DNA of 7,907 nucleotides from Nitrosomonadales bacterium (GCA_018657165.1 JABHXS010000093.1:1-7907); one strand, 5' to 3'. Positions 1-7,105 are shown, counted from the first letter of the stretch. Notes: generated from the letters alone by a model not told the origin. Translations and numbers: made by a program.

Positions 1-125
1 CACAACATCTTGCCTGGTCTTTAGAGAATATAATAGAAGGTAACCCAGTAAATGTAATTAAGGTTCCGCAAAAGGAAGCCACCCTCGCAAAGCTTGCCCT
101 TAATAAGATGCTTGAGGTTTCATGA
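1..125 (+). CDS. nadA: Probable quinolinate synthase A, C-terminal end (partial)
   Basis: Only the last 40 codons are present. The reading frame starts at base 3 and stops at TGA 123-125, and the 5' end lies outside the window. The tail contains WSLENIIEG, VNVIKVP and LALNKMLEVS. This resembles the end of NadA proteins, where a 'xLENL...V.VP...A..ALxRML' segment follows the last cluster cysteine. NadA is a cytosolic [4Fe-4S] enzyme that condenses iminoaspartate with dihydroxyacetone phosphate to make quinolinate for NAD synthesis. The catalytic residues and cluster cysteines are not in the window, so the call rests on a short tail recognised from memory. Another enzyme with a similar C-terminal helix is possible. 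The next gene starts at the base after the stop codon, so the two are probably co-transcribed. Confidence 0.5.
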   Translation, partial: QHLAWSLENIIEGNPVNVIKVPQKEATLAKLALNKMLEVS

Positions 126-536
126 ATGGATAAATGTGATTTATGTTTAGACCCTGTTAATCCAATAATATGGAAAAATAGTAAATTCAGAGTTGTTGAG
201 ATAGATGATCCTTCATACTCGGCATATTATCGTGTTGAATATATACAGCATATAAAGGAAATGACTGATCTTGATAAGGATGTCAGGATTGAATTAATGA
301 ATGTTGTTTTTGTTGTTGAGTCAGCAATTAAAATTTTCTATAAGCCTGATAAGATTAATTTAGCTTCTTTGGGTAACTTAACTCCTCATATTCACTGGCA
401 TATTATTCCAAGATTTTATAATGATAATCATTTTCCAGGTACAATTTGGTCACAGCAAAAAAAATTTGAGAAAACTAAAATATCTGATCACACAAGAAAT
501 AAATTGAATACATTTATTTCTGAAAGCTTAAACTAA
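126..536 (+). CDS. HIT-family (histidine triad) nucleotide hydrolase/transferase
   Basis: This 136-residue cytosolic protein is a complete HIT protein. The catalytic triad H88-I-H90-W-H92-I-I lies in the block NLASLGNLTPHIHWHIIPRF. In the family the middle histidine is the nucleophile that attacks the alpha-phosphate of nucleotide substrates such as Ap4A, AMP-lysine or AMP-NH2. An N-terminal C4-D-L-C7 pair may be part of the structural zinc site seen in some HIT proteins. The RVEYIQHIKEMTDLD segment (from about residue 36) matches the usual R-V-x-x-x-x-H-x-x-E-x-x-D-L region. Its start is supported by GAGGT at 114-118, 7 nt upstream. It begins directly after the nadA stop codon and in the same frame. 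The precise substrate cannot be told from sequence. Its last 9 nt overlap the convergent ferredoxin gene. Confidence 0.9.
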   Translation: MDKCDLCLDPVNPIIWKNSKFRVVEIDDPSYSAYYRVEYIQHIKEMTDLDKDVRIELMNVVFVVESAIKIFYKPDKINLASLGNLTPHIHWHIIPRFYNDNHFPGTIWSQQKKFEKTKISDHTRNKLNTFISESLN

Positions 537-836
537 TAAACGTTTCACTCTTTTGCCATTAATAATATGTTGATTAATGATTTCATCAATATCTTCATTA
601 TCAATATATCTATACCATGTTCCTTCTGGGTAAATCACCATTAAGGGGCCTTCTTGACAGCGGTTAAAGCATCCCGCTCGATTGACTCTTGACTGCTTTG
701 TACCATACAGATTAAGTGATTTAAGTTTGCGTTTCATATAGTTAAAATTATCCTCTGCACCAGAATCGCAACAGCATTGTTCTTGGCCATTTCTTTGATT
801 TAAGCAGAAAAAAATATGATATTTGTAATAAACCAT
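528..836 (-). CDS. Thioredoxin-like [2Fe-2S] ferredoxin
   Basis: This 102-residue protein is of the Shethna/thioredoxin-like [2Fe-2S] ferredoxin type. Cysteines are at 11, 21, 22, 23, 56 and 60. The pattern C11-x(10 or 11)-C(22 or 23) followed by C56-x3-C60 (GCFNRCQEGP) fits the four cluster ligands, and GPLMVIYPEGTWY is the typical conserved core strand. It is presumably a small cytosolic electron carrier whose partner is unknown. The start ATG shares one base with the stop of the upstream TonB-like gene (TAATG), and no Shine-Dalgarno sequence lies close to it, so translation is probably coupled. The stop lies inside the end of the convergent HIT gene. The run of three adjacent cysteines leaves the identity of the second ligand ambiguous. 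I recall similar proteins annotated as '(2Fe-2S) ferredoxin domain-containing protein' in betaproteobacteria. Confidence 0.88.
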   Translation of the reverse strand: MVYYKYHIFFCLNQRNGQEQCCCDSGAEDNFNYMKRKLKSLNLYGTKQSRVNRAGCFNRCQEGPLMVIYPEGTWYRYIDNEDIDEIINQHIINGKRVKRLLV

Positions 837-1630
837 TATTTATTAGTAGATAAATTTTTATCCTCAGTAAATCTCCATATTCTTGTGATATTAACTTTAT
901 CAACCTCTCTTTTCATTTGCTCACTAAAAGGCGCATACGGCGACCCATTTCTAACTATACCTATGGCTGCTAAGTCTAAGTCATCCTTACCAGAACTTTT
1001 TATAATGGAGATATTATCAACCTCACCATTAAAATTAATAGTCACTTTCATTATAAGATTACTAAAGCTGTTATTTATTTTTGCTGAATCGGGATAATTC
1101 ATTGCCCCCATTCTCTCTACTTTCTTTTTCCAGGCCTCAAAATATAAACGATAAATATATTCAGGGGATTTGGCTGATATATTTTTTATTCTTATATTTT
1201 TATTTTGTGATGGAATATTAATGTTTAGATTTAGTTTGCTGAGGTTTGATAAAATCTTAGTTTTATCTATAGATTTTTTTCGAGTAACTATTTCATCATT
1301 TGATTGATTCTGATTCTTTTTGATAGGGCCATCTGTATTGTCTTTTATTTCGGGAATAATTTCTTTACCTTCTTTAGTTATTTTATTATTTGTTAATTTT
1401 TCTAAATTATCATTTTGTTTTGGCAATCGTTCCACTTTACGCTCACTTCCTATTTTTTCTTCCTCAGGCTCAACAAAGACTTCTAACTCATTTGTATGGT
1501 AATTATCATTACTTTCTAAAAGCTTGTTAAAATCTAATTTTGCAAAGAACATTAGGTGAAGTAATAGAGAAAGAACGACGGCAATAGATATTTTATGGGT
1601 TGTATATTTTAATTTACTATCATTATTCAT
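836..1630 (-). CDS. TonB-like energy transducer (TonB C-terminal domain)
   Basis: This 264-residue protein is built like TonB. It has a short basic N-terminus and one membrane helix at about residues 13-31 (ISIAVVLSLLLHLMFF). That helix contains S21-x3-H25, the SxxxH motif that in E. coli TonB (S16/H20) contacts ExbB/ExbD. A long periplasmic linker follows at about 40-160. A TonB C-terminal domain spans about 163-255 (YFEAWKKKVERMGAMNYPDSA, then VTINFNGEVDNISIIKSSG and ITRIWRF). TonB couples the proton motive force to outer-membrane receptors for siderophores, cobalamin and similar ligands. Unlike classical TonB, the linker is rich in Lys, Asn and Glu rather than Pro. No exbB/exbD genes are in the window. 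It overlaps the end of mpl by 8 nt and the ferredoxin start by 1 nt, and no Shine-Dalgarno is seen. A role in envelope integrity rather than uptake cannot be excluded. Confidence 0.82.
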   Translation of the reverse strand: MNNDSKLKYTTHKISIAVVLSLLLHLMFFAKLDFNKLLESNDNYHTNELEVFVEPEEEKIGSERKVERLPKQNDNLEKLTNNKITKEGKEIIPEIKDNTDGPIKKNQNQSNDEIVTRKKSIDKTKILSNLSKLNLNINIPSQNKNIRIKNISAKSPEYIYRLYFEAWKKKVERMGAMNYPDSAKINNSFSNLIMKVTINFNGEVDNISIIKSSGKDDLDLAAIGIVRNGSPYAPFSEQMKREVDKVNITRIWRFTEDKNLSTNK

Positions 1631-2981
1631 TTTGAAATAAATTTAAACATTTTTTTTGAATTCCTGAAAATCCGCCATTACTCATAAAAACAATTTGGTC
1701 ATTTGGTTGCTTTTCTTCAATAATACTATTTAAAATCCAATCAGTATTATTTGAGACCCTTACTTTCGGTGTATTTTTAAATAATTCAGCTGGACTCCAG
1801 TCTAAATTATTTTCGAAGCAATAAACCACATCAGCTGATGATAGGCTATTTAGTAGGTCTTTTTTTACTTTTCCAAGCTTCATTGTATTGGACCTTGGCT
1901 CAAATACTGCAACTATCCGCCCTACTTTTTGTAGTTTTTTCATTCCATCCAATGTAGTTTTGATAGCAGAAGGATGATGAGCAAAATCGTCATAGATTTT
2001 GATGTTACCTTTGTATTCTCCTATTTTCTCTAATCTTCTTTTTACGCCCTTAAAGGATGTTAATGCTTCTATTGATTTTGAAATTGGTACTCCAATGTGA
2101 TAGGAGGCTGCAATTGCACCTAGTGCATTTGATGCATTATGATCCCCTATCATCTCCCAAGAGAGGATGCCTTGCTTTATATTTTTATAGGCAATATTAA
2201 TAGATTTACCTTCATCTTCCCATTGATATGACCAACCTTCATGTTGATTAAATAATTCTAATTCAGACCAAATGCCTAATTTTATAACTTCATTGAGCGC
2301 TTTACTTTTTGCATTTGAAATAATATGACCCTTTTCTGGCATTATTCTTACAAGATGATGGAAATGCCTTTTTATATGATTAAGATCTTCAAAAATATCT
2401 GCATGATCAAACTCTAAATTGTTCATAATAAGTGTACGTGGACGATAATGAACAAATTTTGAGCGTTTATCAAAAAAAGCGGTGTCATATTCATCTGCCT
2501 CAATTACAAAAAAGTTAGATTCTTTATTTTCCATTAATCTTGATGAAGATTTTAGGTTTGTTGGAATGCCGCCTATCAAGTAGCTAGGATTGTGTCCGCT
2601 GTATTCTAAGATCCACGTGAGCATAGCAGTGGTTGTTGTTTTACCATGTGTTCCTGCAACAGCCACAACCCACTTCTCATGTAGAATATTTTCATATAGC
2701 CATTGGGGGCCTGATTGGTAAGGCAAATAATTATTTAATATATTCTCCATAAGAGGGTTTCCTCTTTTGACAATATTACCGATGATATAAATATCTGGGT
2801 TTAGTTCTGTTTGGGATGAATTGAACCCCTCAATTATATCTATTCCTTGCACTTTAAGTTGCGTTGACATGGGAGGATATACGTTTTGGTCACATCCGGT
2901 AACTTTAAAACCTTTTGATTTTGCAAGGGATGCTATCCCTGCCATAAATGTTCCACATATACCTAATATATGAATATGCAT
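1623..2981 (-). CDS. mpl: UDP-N-acetylmuramate:L-Ala-gamma-D-Glu-meso-DAP ligase (murein peptide ligase)
   Basis: This 452-residue protein has the usual length of Mpl. Mpl is a cytosolic Mur-ligase relative that joins recovered L-Ala-gamma-D-Glu-meso-DAP tripeptide to UDP-MurNAc using ATP, so wall peptides are recycled without going through MurC, MurD and MurE. An N-terminal nucleotide-sugar-binding Rossmann part begins HIHILGICGTFMAGIASLA, in the G-I-C-G-T form typical of Mpl. The ATP P-loop GTHGKTTTT is at residues 110-118. IEADEYDTAFFDKRSKF starts at 160 and NNLEFDHADIF is at 187-197; both are Mpl/MurC signatures. YDDFAHHPSAIKTTL and FEPRSNTM lie in the C-terminal domain. The start ATG lies 3 nt after the metH stop with no clear Shine-Dalgarno. 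It is the third gene of the run. Its presence implies a diaminopimelate-type peptidoglycan and a Gram-negative host. Confidence 0.95.
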   Translation of the reverse strand: MHIHILGICGTFMAGIASLAKSKGFKVTGCDQNVYPPMSTQLKVQGIDIIEGFNSSQTELNPDIYIIGNIVKRGNPLMENILNNYLPYQSGPQWLYENILHEKWVVAVAGTHGKTTTTAMLTWILEYSGHNPSYLIGGIPTNLKSSSRLMENKESNFFVIEADEYDTAFFDKRSKFVHYRPRTLIMNNLEFDHADIFEDLNHIKRHFHHLVRIMPEKGHIISNAKSKALNEVIKLGIWSELELFNQHEGWSYQWEDEGKSINIAYKNIKQGILSWEMIGDHNASNALGAIAASYHIGVPISKSIEALTSFKGVKRRLEKIGEYKGNIKIYDDFAHHPSAIKTTLDGMKKLQKVGRIVAVFEPRSNTMKLGKVKKDLLNSLSSADVVYCFENNLDWSPAELFKNTPKVRVSNNTDWILNSIIEEKQPNDQIVFMSNGGFSGIQKKCLNLFQNE

Positions 2982-2984
2982 TTT

Positions 2985-5900
2985 TTATCTAAGGCTGGAT
3001 GCAAGCCATTTTTTTAAGTGCTCTTTAGAAATAGATCTTCTTGTGGCCATATCATTAATTTGATCTTCATCAATTTTATCAACACTGAAATATTTTGCCT
3101 CGGGATGTGCAAAATAAAAACCACTCACTGAGGACGCAGGTATCATTGACATACTTTCTGTTAGCTCCATACCAATTTCTTTTGCTTGCAGCAGAGCGAA
3201 TATATCTTTTTTTACTGTATGTTCAGGGCAGGCTGGGTAGCCAGGTGCAGGCCTTATCCCTTGGTACTTTTCTTTTATCATGTCTTCATTACTAAGTTGT
3301 TCAGTTTGATACCCCCATAAGTCTTGCCTAACTCTATCATGCATATACTCTGCAAAAGCTTCAGCCAATCGATCTGTGATGGCCTTGACCATGATGCCGC
3401 TGTAATCGTCATCTGCTTTTATAAACATGTCTTCGTAAACATTAGCATTTATTCCTGACGTGACTGCAAAGAGACCAATGTAATCAGTAACGTTATTTTT
3501 TTTTGGGGAGATAAAGTCTGCTAAACATAAATTGGGGTTTTGGTTCCCCTTAATTACAGGTTTTTTTGTTTGTTGTCTTAAGCAAAAGTACGTAAATGCT
3601 AACTCCATCGATTCATCTTTGAATATTTGAATATCATCATTAATAGAATTTGCAGGATAAAAACCTACGACGCCATTAGCCTTTAGTTTTTTTTCGTTAA
3701 TAAGTTTATTCAGCATTTTTTGTGCTTCTGTAAAAAGATCTGTAGCACTTTTACCTACTACACTGTCTTTAAGAATATTAGGATATTTTCCATGAAGGTC
3801 CCATGTTTGAAAAAAGGGTGACCAATCAATATATTCTTTGATTAAATTTAGATCAATATTTTTAAATACTCTCCTACCAATATATTTAGGTTTTTTTGGT
3901 TTAAATGTAAGTTTCAACTTATTTTTTCTAGCATCATCAATTGATATAAATGATGCCCCCTTTTTCTTTAAATGCATCTGACGAACATTTTCATAATCTT
4001 TGGATAAATTTACAATGTATTCCATTTTTTGTTTTGGATCCATTAGGGATTGCATGACAGAAACTGATCGAGATGCATCTGAAACATGAATCACGGGACC
4101 ATCATAATGCCCTGAAATTTTTACAGCCGTATGTGCTCTGGATGTAGTCGCTCCTCCAATAAGCAAAGGAATATTATTTTCTTTAAAATATGGATCCCGT
4201 TGCATCTCGCTTGCTACATTAGTCATTTCTTCTAGTGAGGGGGTAATCAATCCAGAAAGTCCAATAATGTCAACATTTTCCTCTTTAGCTTTTGCAAGTA
4301 TCTCCGCGCAGGGAACCATTACGCCCATGTTAACTACCTCAAAGTTATTACATTGCAGCACAACGGAGACAATATTTTTTCCAATATCATGAACGTCGCC
4401 TTTAACTGTTGCAATTAACATTTTTCCTTTGGGTTTCGCTTTAATCCCTGTTCTTTTTTCATCCTCTTCTTTTTCTTTTTCAATATAAGGAACAAGGTGA
4501 GCAACTGCCTGCTTCATAACTCGTGCTGATTTAACAACCTGAGGTAAGAACATTTTTCCTTGACCAAATAAATCTCCAACAACGTTCATTCCATCCATAA
4601 GAGGTCCTTCTATGACATTTATGGGCCTACCATTTTTACTACGCATTATTTTGAGTCGAGCTTCCTCAGTGTCCTCAACTATGAAATCTGTAATCCCATG
4701 TACCAATGCATACTCAATTTTCTTTTCAACAGTCATGGGAGTATTTTCATCTCCTCGCCAATTTAGTTTTAGGTTTTCCTTTTTACTTCCTTTGAGTGTT
4801 CCTGCAATATCAATCATTCTTTCCGTAGCATCTGGTCTACGGTTTAAAATGACATCTTCTACAGCCTCTTTCAGGTCTTCGCTAAGGTCATCATAAAGAC
4901 CAATCATTCCAGCATTTACAATTCCCATTGTTAAACCTGCTTTAATTGCATGATGTAAGAAAACGGTATGTATGGCCTCTCTTGCCTCATCATTTCCACG
5001 AAAACTAAAACTCACATTTGACACCCCACCGGAAATTTTAGCGTATGGAAGATTATTCTTAATCCATTTGGTGGCGTTAATAAAATCTACAGCATAATTG
5101 TTATGTTCCTCAATGCCAGTAGCAACAGCAAAAATATTAGGATCAAAAATAATGTCTTCAGGTGGAAAATTTAATTTATTAAGGAGGGTGTCATAAGCAC
5201 GCTTACATATCTCAATTTTACGTTCATATGTATCAGCTTGGCCTTTCTCATCGAAAGCCATCACTATCACAGCAGCTCCAAAATTTCTACATAAATGAGC
5301 GTGCTTTAAAAAAGCTTGTTCTCCTTCCTTAAGCGAGATTGAGTTCACGATGGCTTTGCCTTGAACACATTTTAATCCTGCTTCTATAACCTCCCACTTG
5401 GATGAGTCAATCATTATGGGGATACGTGCAATATCTGGCTCAGATGCGATTAAATTTAAGAAATGTTTCATGGCATTAAGGGAATCAAGCATACCTTCAT
5501 CCATATTGATATCTATGACTTGAGCCCCATTTTCAACCTGTTGCCTAGCAACTGATACCGCTTCTTCAAATTTTTCTTCAATTATTAATCTAGCAAAAGC
5601 TTTAGAGCCTGTTACATTTGTGCGCTCTCCAACATTGATAAATAGGGTGTCTTCTCTAATATTCAGTGGCTCAAGCCCAGAAAGCTTAGTAAAAATATCT
5701 TGCTTAGGAAGGGCTCTCGGAGATACATTTTTCATTTCATGAGCAATTGCTTTGATATGGTCAGGCGTTGTTCCACAACATCCACCAGCAATATTAATGA
5801 ACCCACTATCAGCAAATTCTTTTAAAAGCGTTGAGGTGTCATTAGGTTCTTCATCAAACCCTGTATCTGACATTGGATTTGGAAGTCCTGCGTTAGGGTA

Positions 5901-6752
5901 AATGCATATATGTGTATCGGCAATTTTCGATAGTTCTTCAGCGTAAGGGCGCATAAGTGCTGCACCCAATGCACAATTAAGCCCTATGGTTAATGGTTTT
6001 GCATGTCTGATAGAGTTCCAAAATGCATTCACTGTTTGCCCTGATAAAATTCTGCCTGATGCATCGGTTACAGTTCCAGATATCATTAAAGGAAGTCTTT
6101 GAGAAATTTCATCAAAAACTTGGCCTACAGCGAACAAGGCAGCTTTACAGTTTAGTGTATCAAATACTGTTTCAACTAGAATGATATCAACGCCGCCATC
6201 AATTAGGGATTTTGTTTGTTCTTTGTAAGATTTTACTAGCTGATCAAAATTGACATTTCTTGCTCCGGGGTCATTAACGTCAGGTGAAATAGATGCAGTT
6301 TTTGGTGTGGGTCCAATTGCTCCCGCAACAAACCGAGGCTTTTCAGGGCTGCTAAATTTTTTAGCGGCTTCTTTCGCAAGCCTAGCTGACTCGAAGTTCA
6401 TCTCATGAACTAGTTGGGGCATATAGTAATCGTCTTGGGCAATACTGTTGGCCCCAAATGTATTGGTTTCTATAATATCTGCACCAGCCATTAGATAATC
6501 TTCATGGATTTTTTTAATTATTTTGGGTTGAGTCAGACTAAGAAGTTCATTATTGCCTTTTAAGAAAAGCTCTCGCTCTCCTTTTGGCGCAGAAAAACTA
6601 ATATATTTTCCGGCTTTGCCGCCACGGTAATCTTCTTCTGTTAGCTTGTGCTTTTGGATCATTGTTCCTGTAGCACCGTCCATTATCATAATTCGATTAC
6701 TGAGAATTTTAATTAGCTTAGCTTCTGTTTCTGAGGGGAGGCTTAAGGACAC
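2985..6752 (-). CDS. metH: Cobalamin-dependent methionine synthase
   Basis: MetH transfers the methyl group of 5-methyltetrahydrofolate to homocysteine via bound methylcobalamin, giving methionine and tetrahydrofolate in the cytosol. I number from the GTG start at 6752 (1255 aa; E. coli MetH has 1227). The homocysteine domain is at about 15-345, with zinc ligands C260 (GLNCALG) and C325/C326 (GGCCGT). The pterin domain is at about 368-630 (INVGERTNVTGS at 372-383). The B12 cap is at about 650-745. The B12-binding domain has DVHDIGKN at 786-793 with axial ligand H788, GLSGLITPS at 831-839 and GGATTS at 866-871. The activation domain runs from about 915 to the end, with the AdoMet motif R1167-P-A-P-G-Y. 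All modules are intact. An in-frame TTG at 6773 would add seven residues and overlap ubiK by 20 nt. I prefer GTG 6752 because AAGG lies 11 nt upstream and it starts 1 nt after the ubiK stop. No cobalamin or SAM riboswitch is seen. Confidence 0.97.
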   Translation of the reverse strand: MSLSLPSETEAKLIKILSNRIMIMDGATGTMIQKHKLTEEDYRGGKAGKYISFSAPKGERELFLKGNNELLSLTQPKIIKKIHEDYLMAGADIIETNTFGANSIAQDDYYMPQLVHEMNFESARLAKEAAKKFSSPEKPRFVAGAIGPTPKTASISPDVNDPGARNVNFDQLVKSYKEQTKSLIDGGVDIILVETVFDTLNCKAALFAVGQVFDEISQRLPLMISGTVTDASGRILSGQTVNAFWNSIRHAKPLTIGLNCALGAALMRPYAEELSKIADTHICIYPNAGLPNPMSDTGFDEEPNDTSTLLKEFADSGFINIAGGCCGTTPDHIKAIAHEMKNVSPRALPKQDIFTKLSGLEPLNIREDTLFINVGERTNVTGSKAFARLIIEEKFEEAVSVARQQVENGAQVIDINMDEGMLDSLNAMKHFLNLIASEPDIARIPIMIDSSKWEVIEAGLKCVQGKAIVNSISLKEGEQAFLKHAHLCRNFGAAVIVMAFDEKGQADTYERKIEICKRAYDTLLNKLNFPPEDIIFDPNIFAVATGIEEHNNYAVDFINATKWIKNNLPYAKISGGVSNVSFSFRGNDEAREAIHTVFLHHAIKAGLTMGIVNAGMIGLYDDLSEDLKEAVEDVILNRRPDATERMIDIAGTLKGSKKENLKLNWRGDENTPMTVEKKIEYALVHGITDFIVEDTEEARLKIMRSKNGRPINVIEGPLMDGMNVVGDLFGQGKMFLPQVVKSARVMKQAVAHLVPYIEKEKEEDEKRTGIKAKPKGKMLIATVKGDVHDIGKNIVSVVLQCNNFEVVNMGVMVPCAEILAKAKEENVDIIGLSGLITPSLEEMTNVASEMQRDPYFKENNIPLLIGGATTSRAHTAVKISGHYDGPVIHVSDASRSVSVMQSLMDPKQKMEYIVNLSKDYENVRQMHLKKKGASFISIDDARKNKLKLTFKPKKPKYIGRRVFKNIDLNLIKEYIDWSPFFQTWDLHGKYPNILKDSVVGKSATDLFTEAQKMLNKLINEKKLKANGVVGFYPANSINDDIQIFKDESMELAFTYFCLRQQTKKPVIKGNQNPNLCLADFISPKKNNVTDYIGLFAVTSGINANVYEDMFIKADDDYSGIMVKAITDRLAEAFAEYMHDRVRQDLWGYQTEQLSNEDMIKEKYQGIRPAPGYPACPEHTVKKDIFALLQAKEIGMELTESMSMIPASSVSGFYFAHPEAKYFSVDKIDEDQINDMATRRSISKEHLKKWLASSLR

Positions 6753-6753
6753 T

Positions 6754-6990
6754 TTATTTAATACCTTTTTCAATTTTAGATAATTTTTTTTCGATGTTTT
6801 CTAGTTTCTCCCGTGTTTTCTTAAGAACACCCGTTTGCACATCGAATTCTTCCCTAGTAATAAGGTCCATTTTGGTGAACATGCCCTTTAATAGTGCATT
6901 AATGTTCTCTTCTATGTCACTTATTGGGGAATCAGAAACTATATGTTTAATTTTTTGTGAAATTTCTTGTATTGTCTTTCGGTCTACCAT
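6754..6990 (-). CDS. ubiK: Ubiquinone biosynthesis accessory factor UbiK (BMFP/YqiC family)
   Basis: This 78-residue protein matches UbiK/YqiC along its length. It starts MVDRKTIQEISQKI (E. coli MIDPKKIEQIARQV) and carries the family core MDLITREEFDVQTGVLKKTREKL at residues 41-63, followed by a lysine- and glutamate-rich coiled coil to the C-terminus. UbiK forms trimers through the coiled coil, binds membrane lipids, and assists the aerobic Ubi complex that makes ubiquinone. I chose the ATG at 6990. A longer reading from a TTG at 7044 would add 18 residues absent from the family, and that TTG is part of the TTGACA box of the predicted promoter. It is the first gene of the minus-strand run and ends 1 nt before the preferred metH start. 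It is divergent from torF. Confidence 0.92.
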   Translation of the reverse strand: MVDRKTIQEISQKIKHIVSDSPISDIEENINALLKGMFTKMDLITREEFDVQTGVLKKTREKLENIEKKLSKIEKGIK

Positions 6991-7002
6991 ATATTTATTC
7001 CG

Positions 7003-7015
7003 TAAAACATTGATT
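7003..7015 (-). promoter_or_regulatory. Candidate IHF-binding site
   Basis: On the minus strand this reads AATCAATGTTTTA, an exact match to the IHF consensus WATCAANNNNTTR. It lies about 120-135 bp upstream of the predicted sigma54 start of torF and touches the -10 region and start site of the predicted ubiK promoter. IHF bending is a common helper of sigma54 promoters. The motif is short and the DNA AT-rich, so a chance match is possible. Confidence 0.35.
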
Positions 7016-7044
7016 TTAACAGCTTTTTTTATTTTTACTGTCAA
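7013..7044 (-). promoter_or_regulatory. Sigma70-type promoter of the ubiK-metH-mpl-tonB-ferredoxin operon
   Basis: Read on the minus strand, a perfect -35 box TTGACA (7044-7039) is followed by the extended -10 TGTTAAAAT (7021-7013), whose hexamer TAAAAT matches TATAAT at five of six positions. The spacing to that hexamer is 20 nt, longer than the ideal 17. The extended TG may compensate, or the weaker TGTTAA at exactly 17 nt may be used. The predicted start near 7006 leaves a leader of only about 16 nt before the ubiK ATG, which leaves no room for a riboswitch. Confidence 0.55.
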
Positions 7045-7085
7045 TAAATTAATTTAGTTTATTCCCCAAATTAGATTAAATAAAC

Positions 7086-7105
7086 AAAAAAAAATTTAAA
7101 AAAAA
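7086..7105 (+). other. Pair of A-tracts upstream of the sigma54 promoter
   Basis: Nine adenines (7086-7094) and eight adenines (7098-7105) are separated by TTT, with centres about 11-12 bp apart, roughly one helical turn. Phased A-tracts give curved DNA. Their place just upstream of the -24 element could help bring a distant activator to sigma54 polymerase. In such AT-rich DNA this may be simple composition. Confidence 0.35.

Noticed and set aside
557..579. Inverted repeat CATTAAT-N9-ATTAATG near the ferredoxin 3' end, a possible terminator
   Set aside because: The stem is only 7 bp and almost all A/T, has no following T-run, and lies inside ferredoxin codons. It is too weak for an intrinsic terminator.
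4612..4896. Plus-strand open frame antisense to metH (others at 3095-3295, 816-1097, 1320-1502 and 6794-7057)
   Set aside because: All lie opposite conserved genes, lack ribosome-binding sites and recognisable domains, and look like composition shadows.
6991..7044. Cobalamin or SAM riboswitch controlling metH
   Set aside because: metH follows ubiK by 1 nt and the predicted operon leader is about 16 nt, so there is no room for the fold and no B12-box-like sequence is seen.
7057..7085. Inverted repeat GTTTATT-N15-AATAAAC between the two promoters, a possible operator
   Set aside because: Seven A/T-dominated bases per arm are expected by chance in DNA of this composition, and no second line of evidence supports it.
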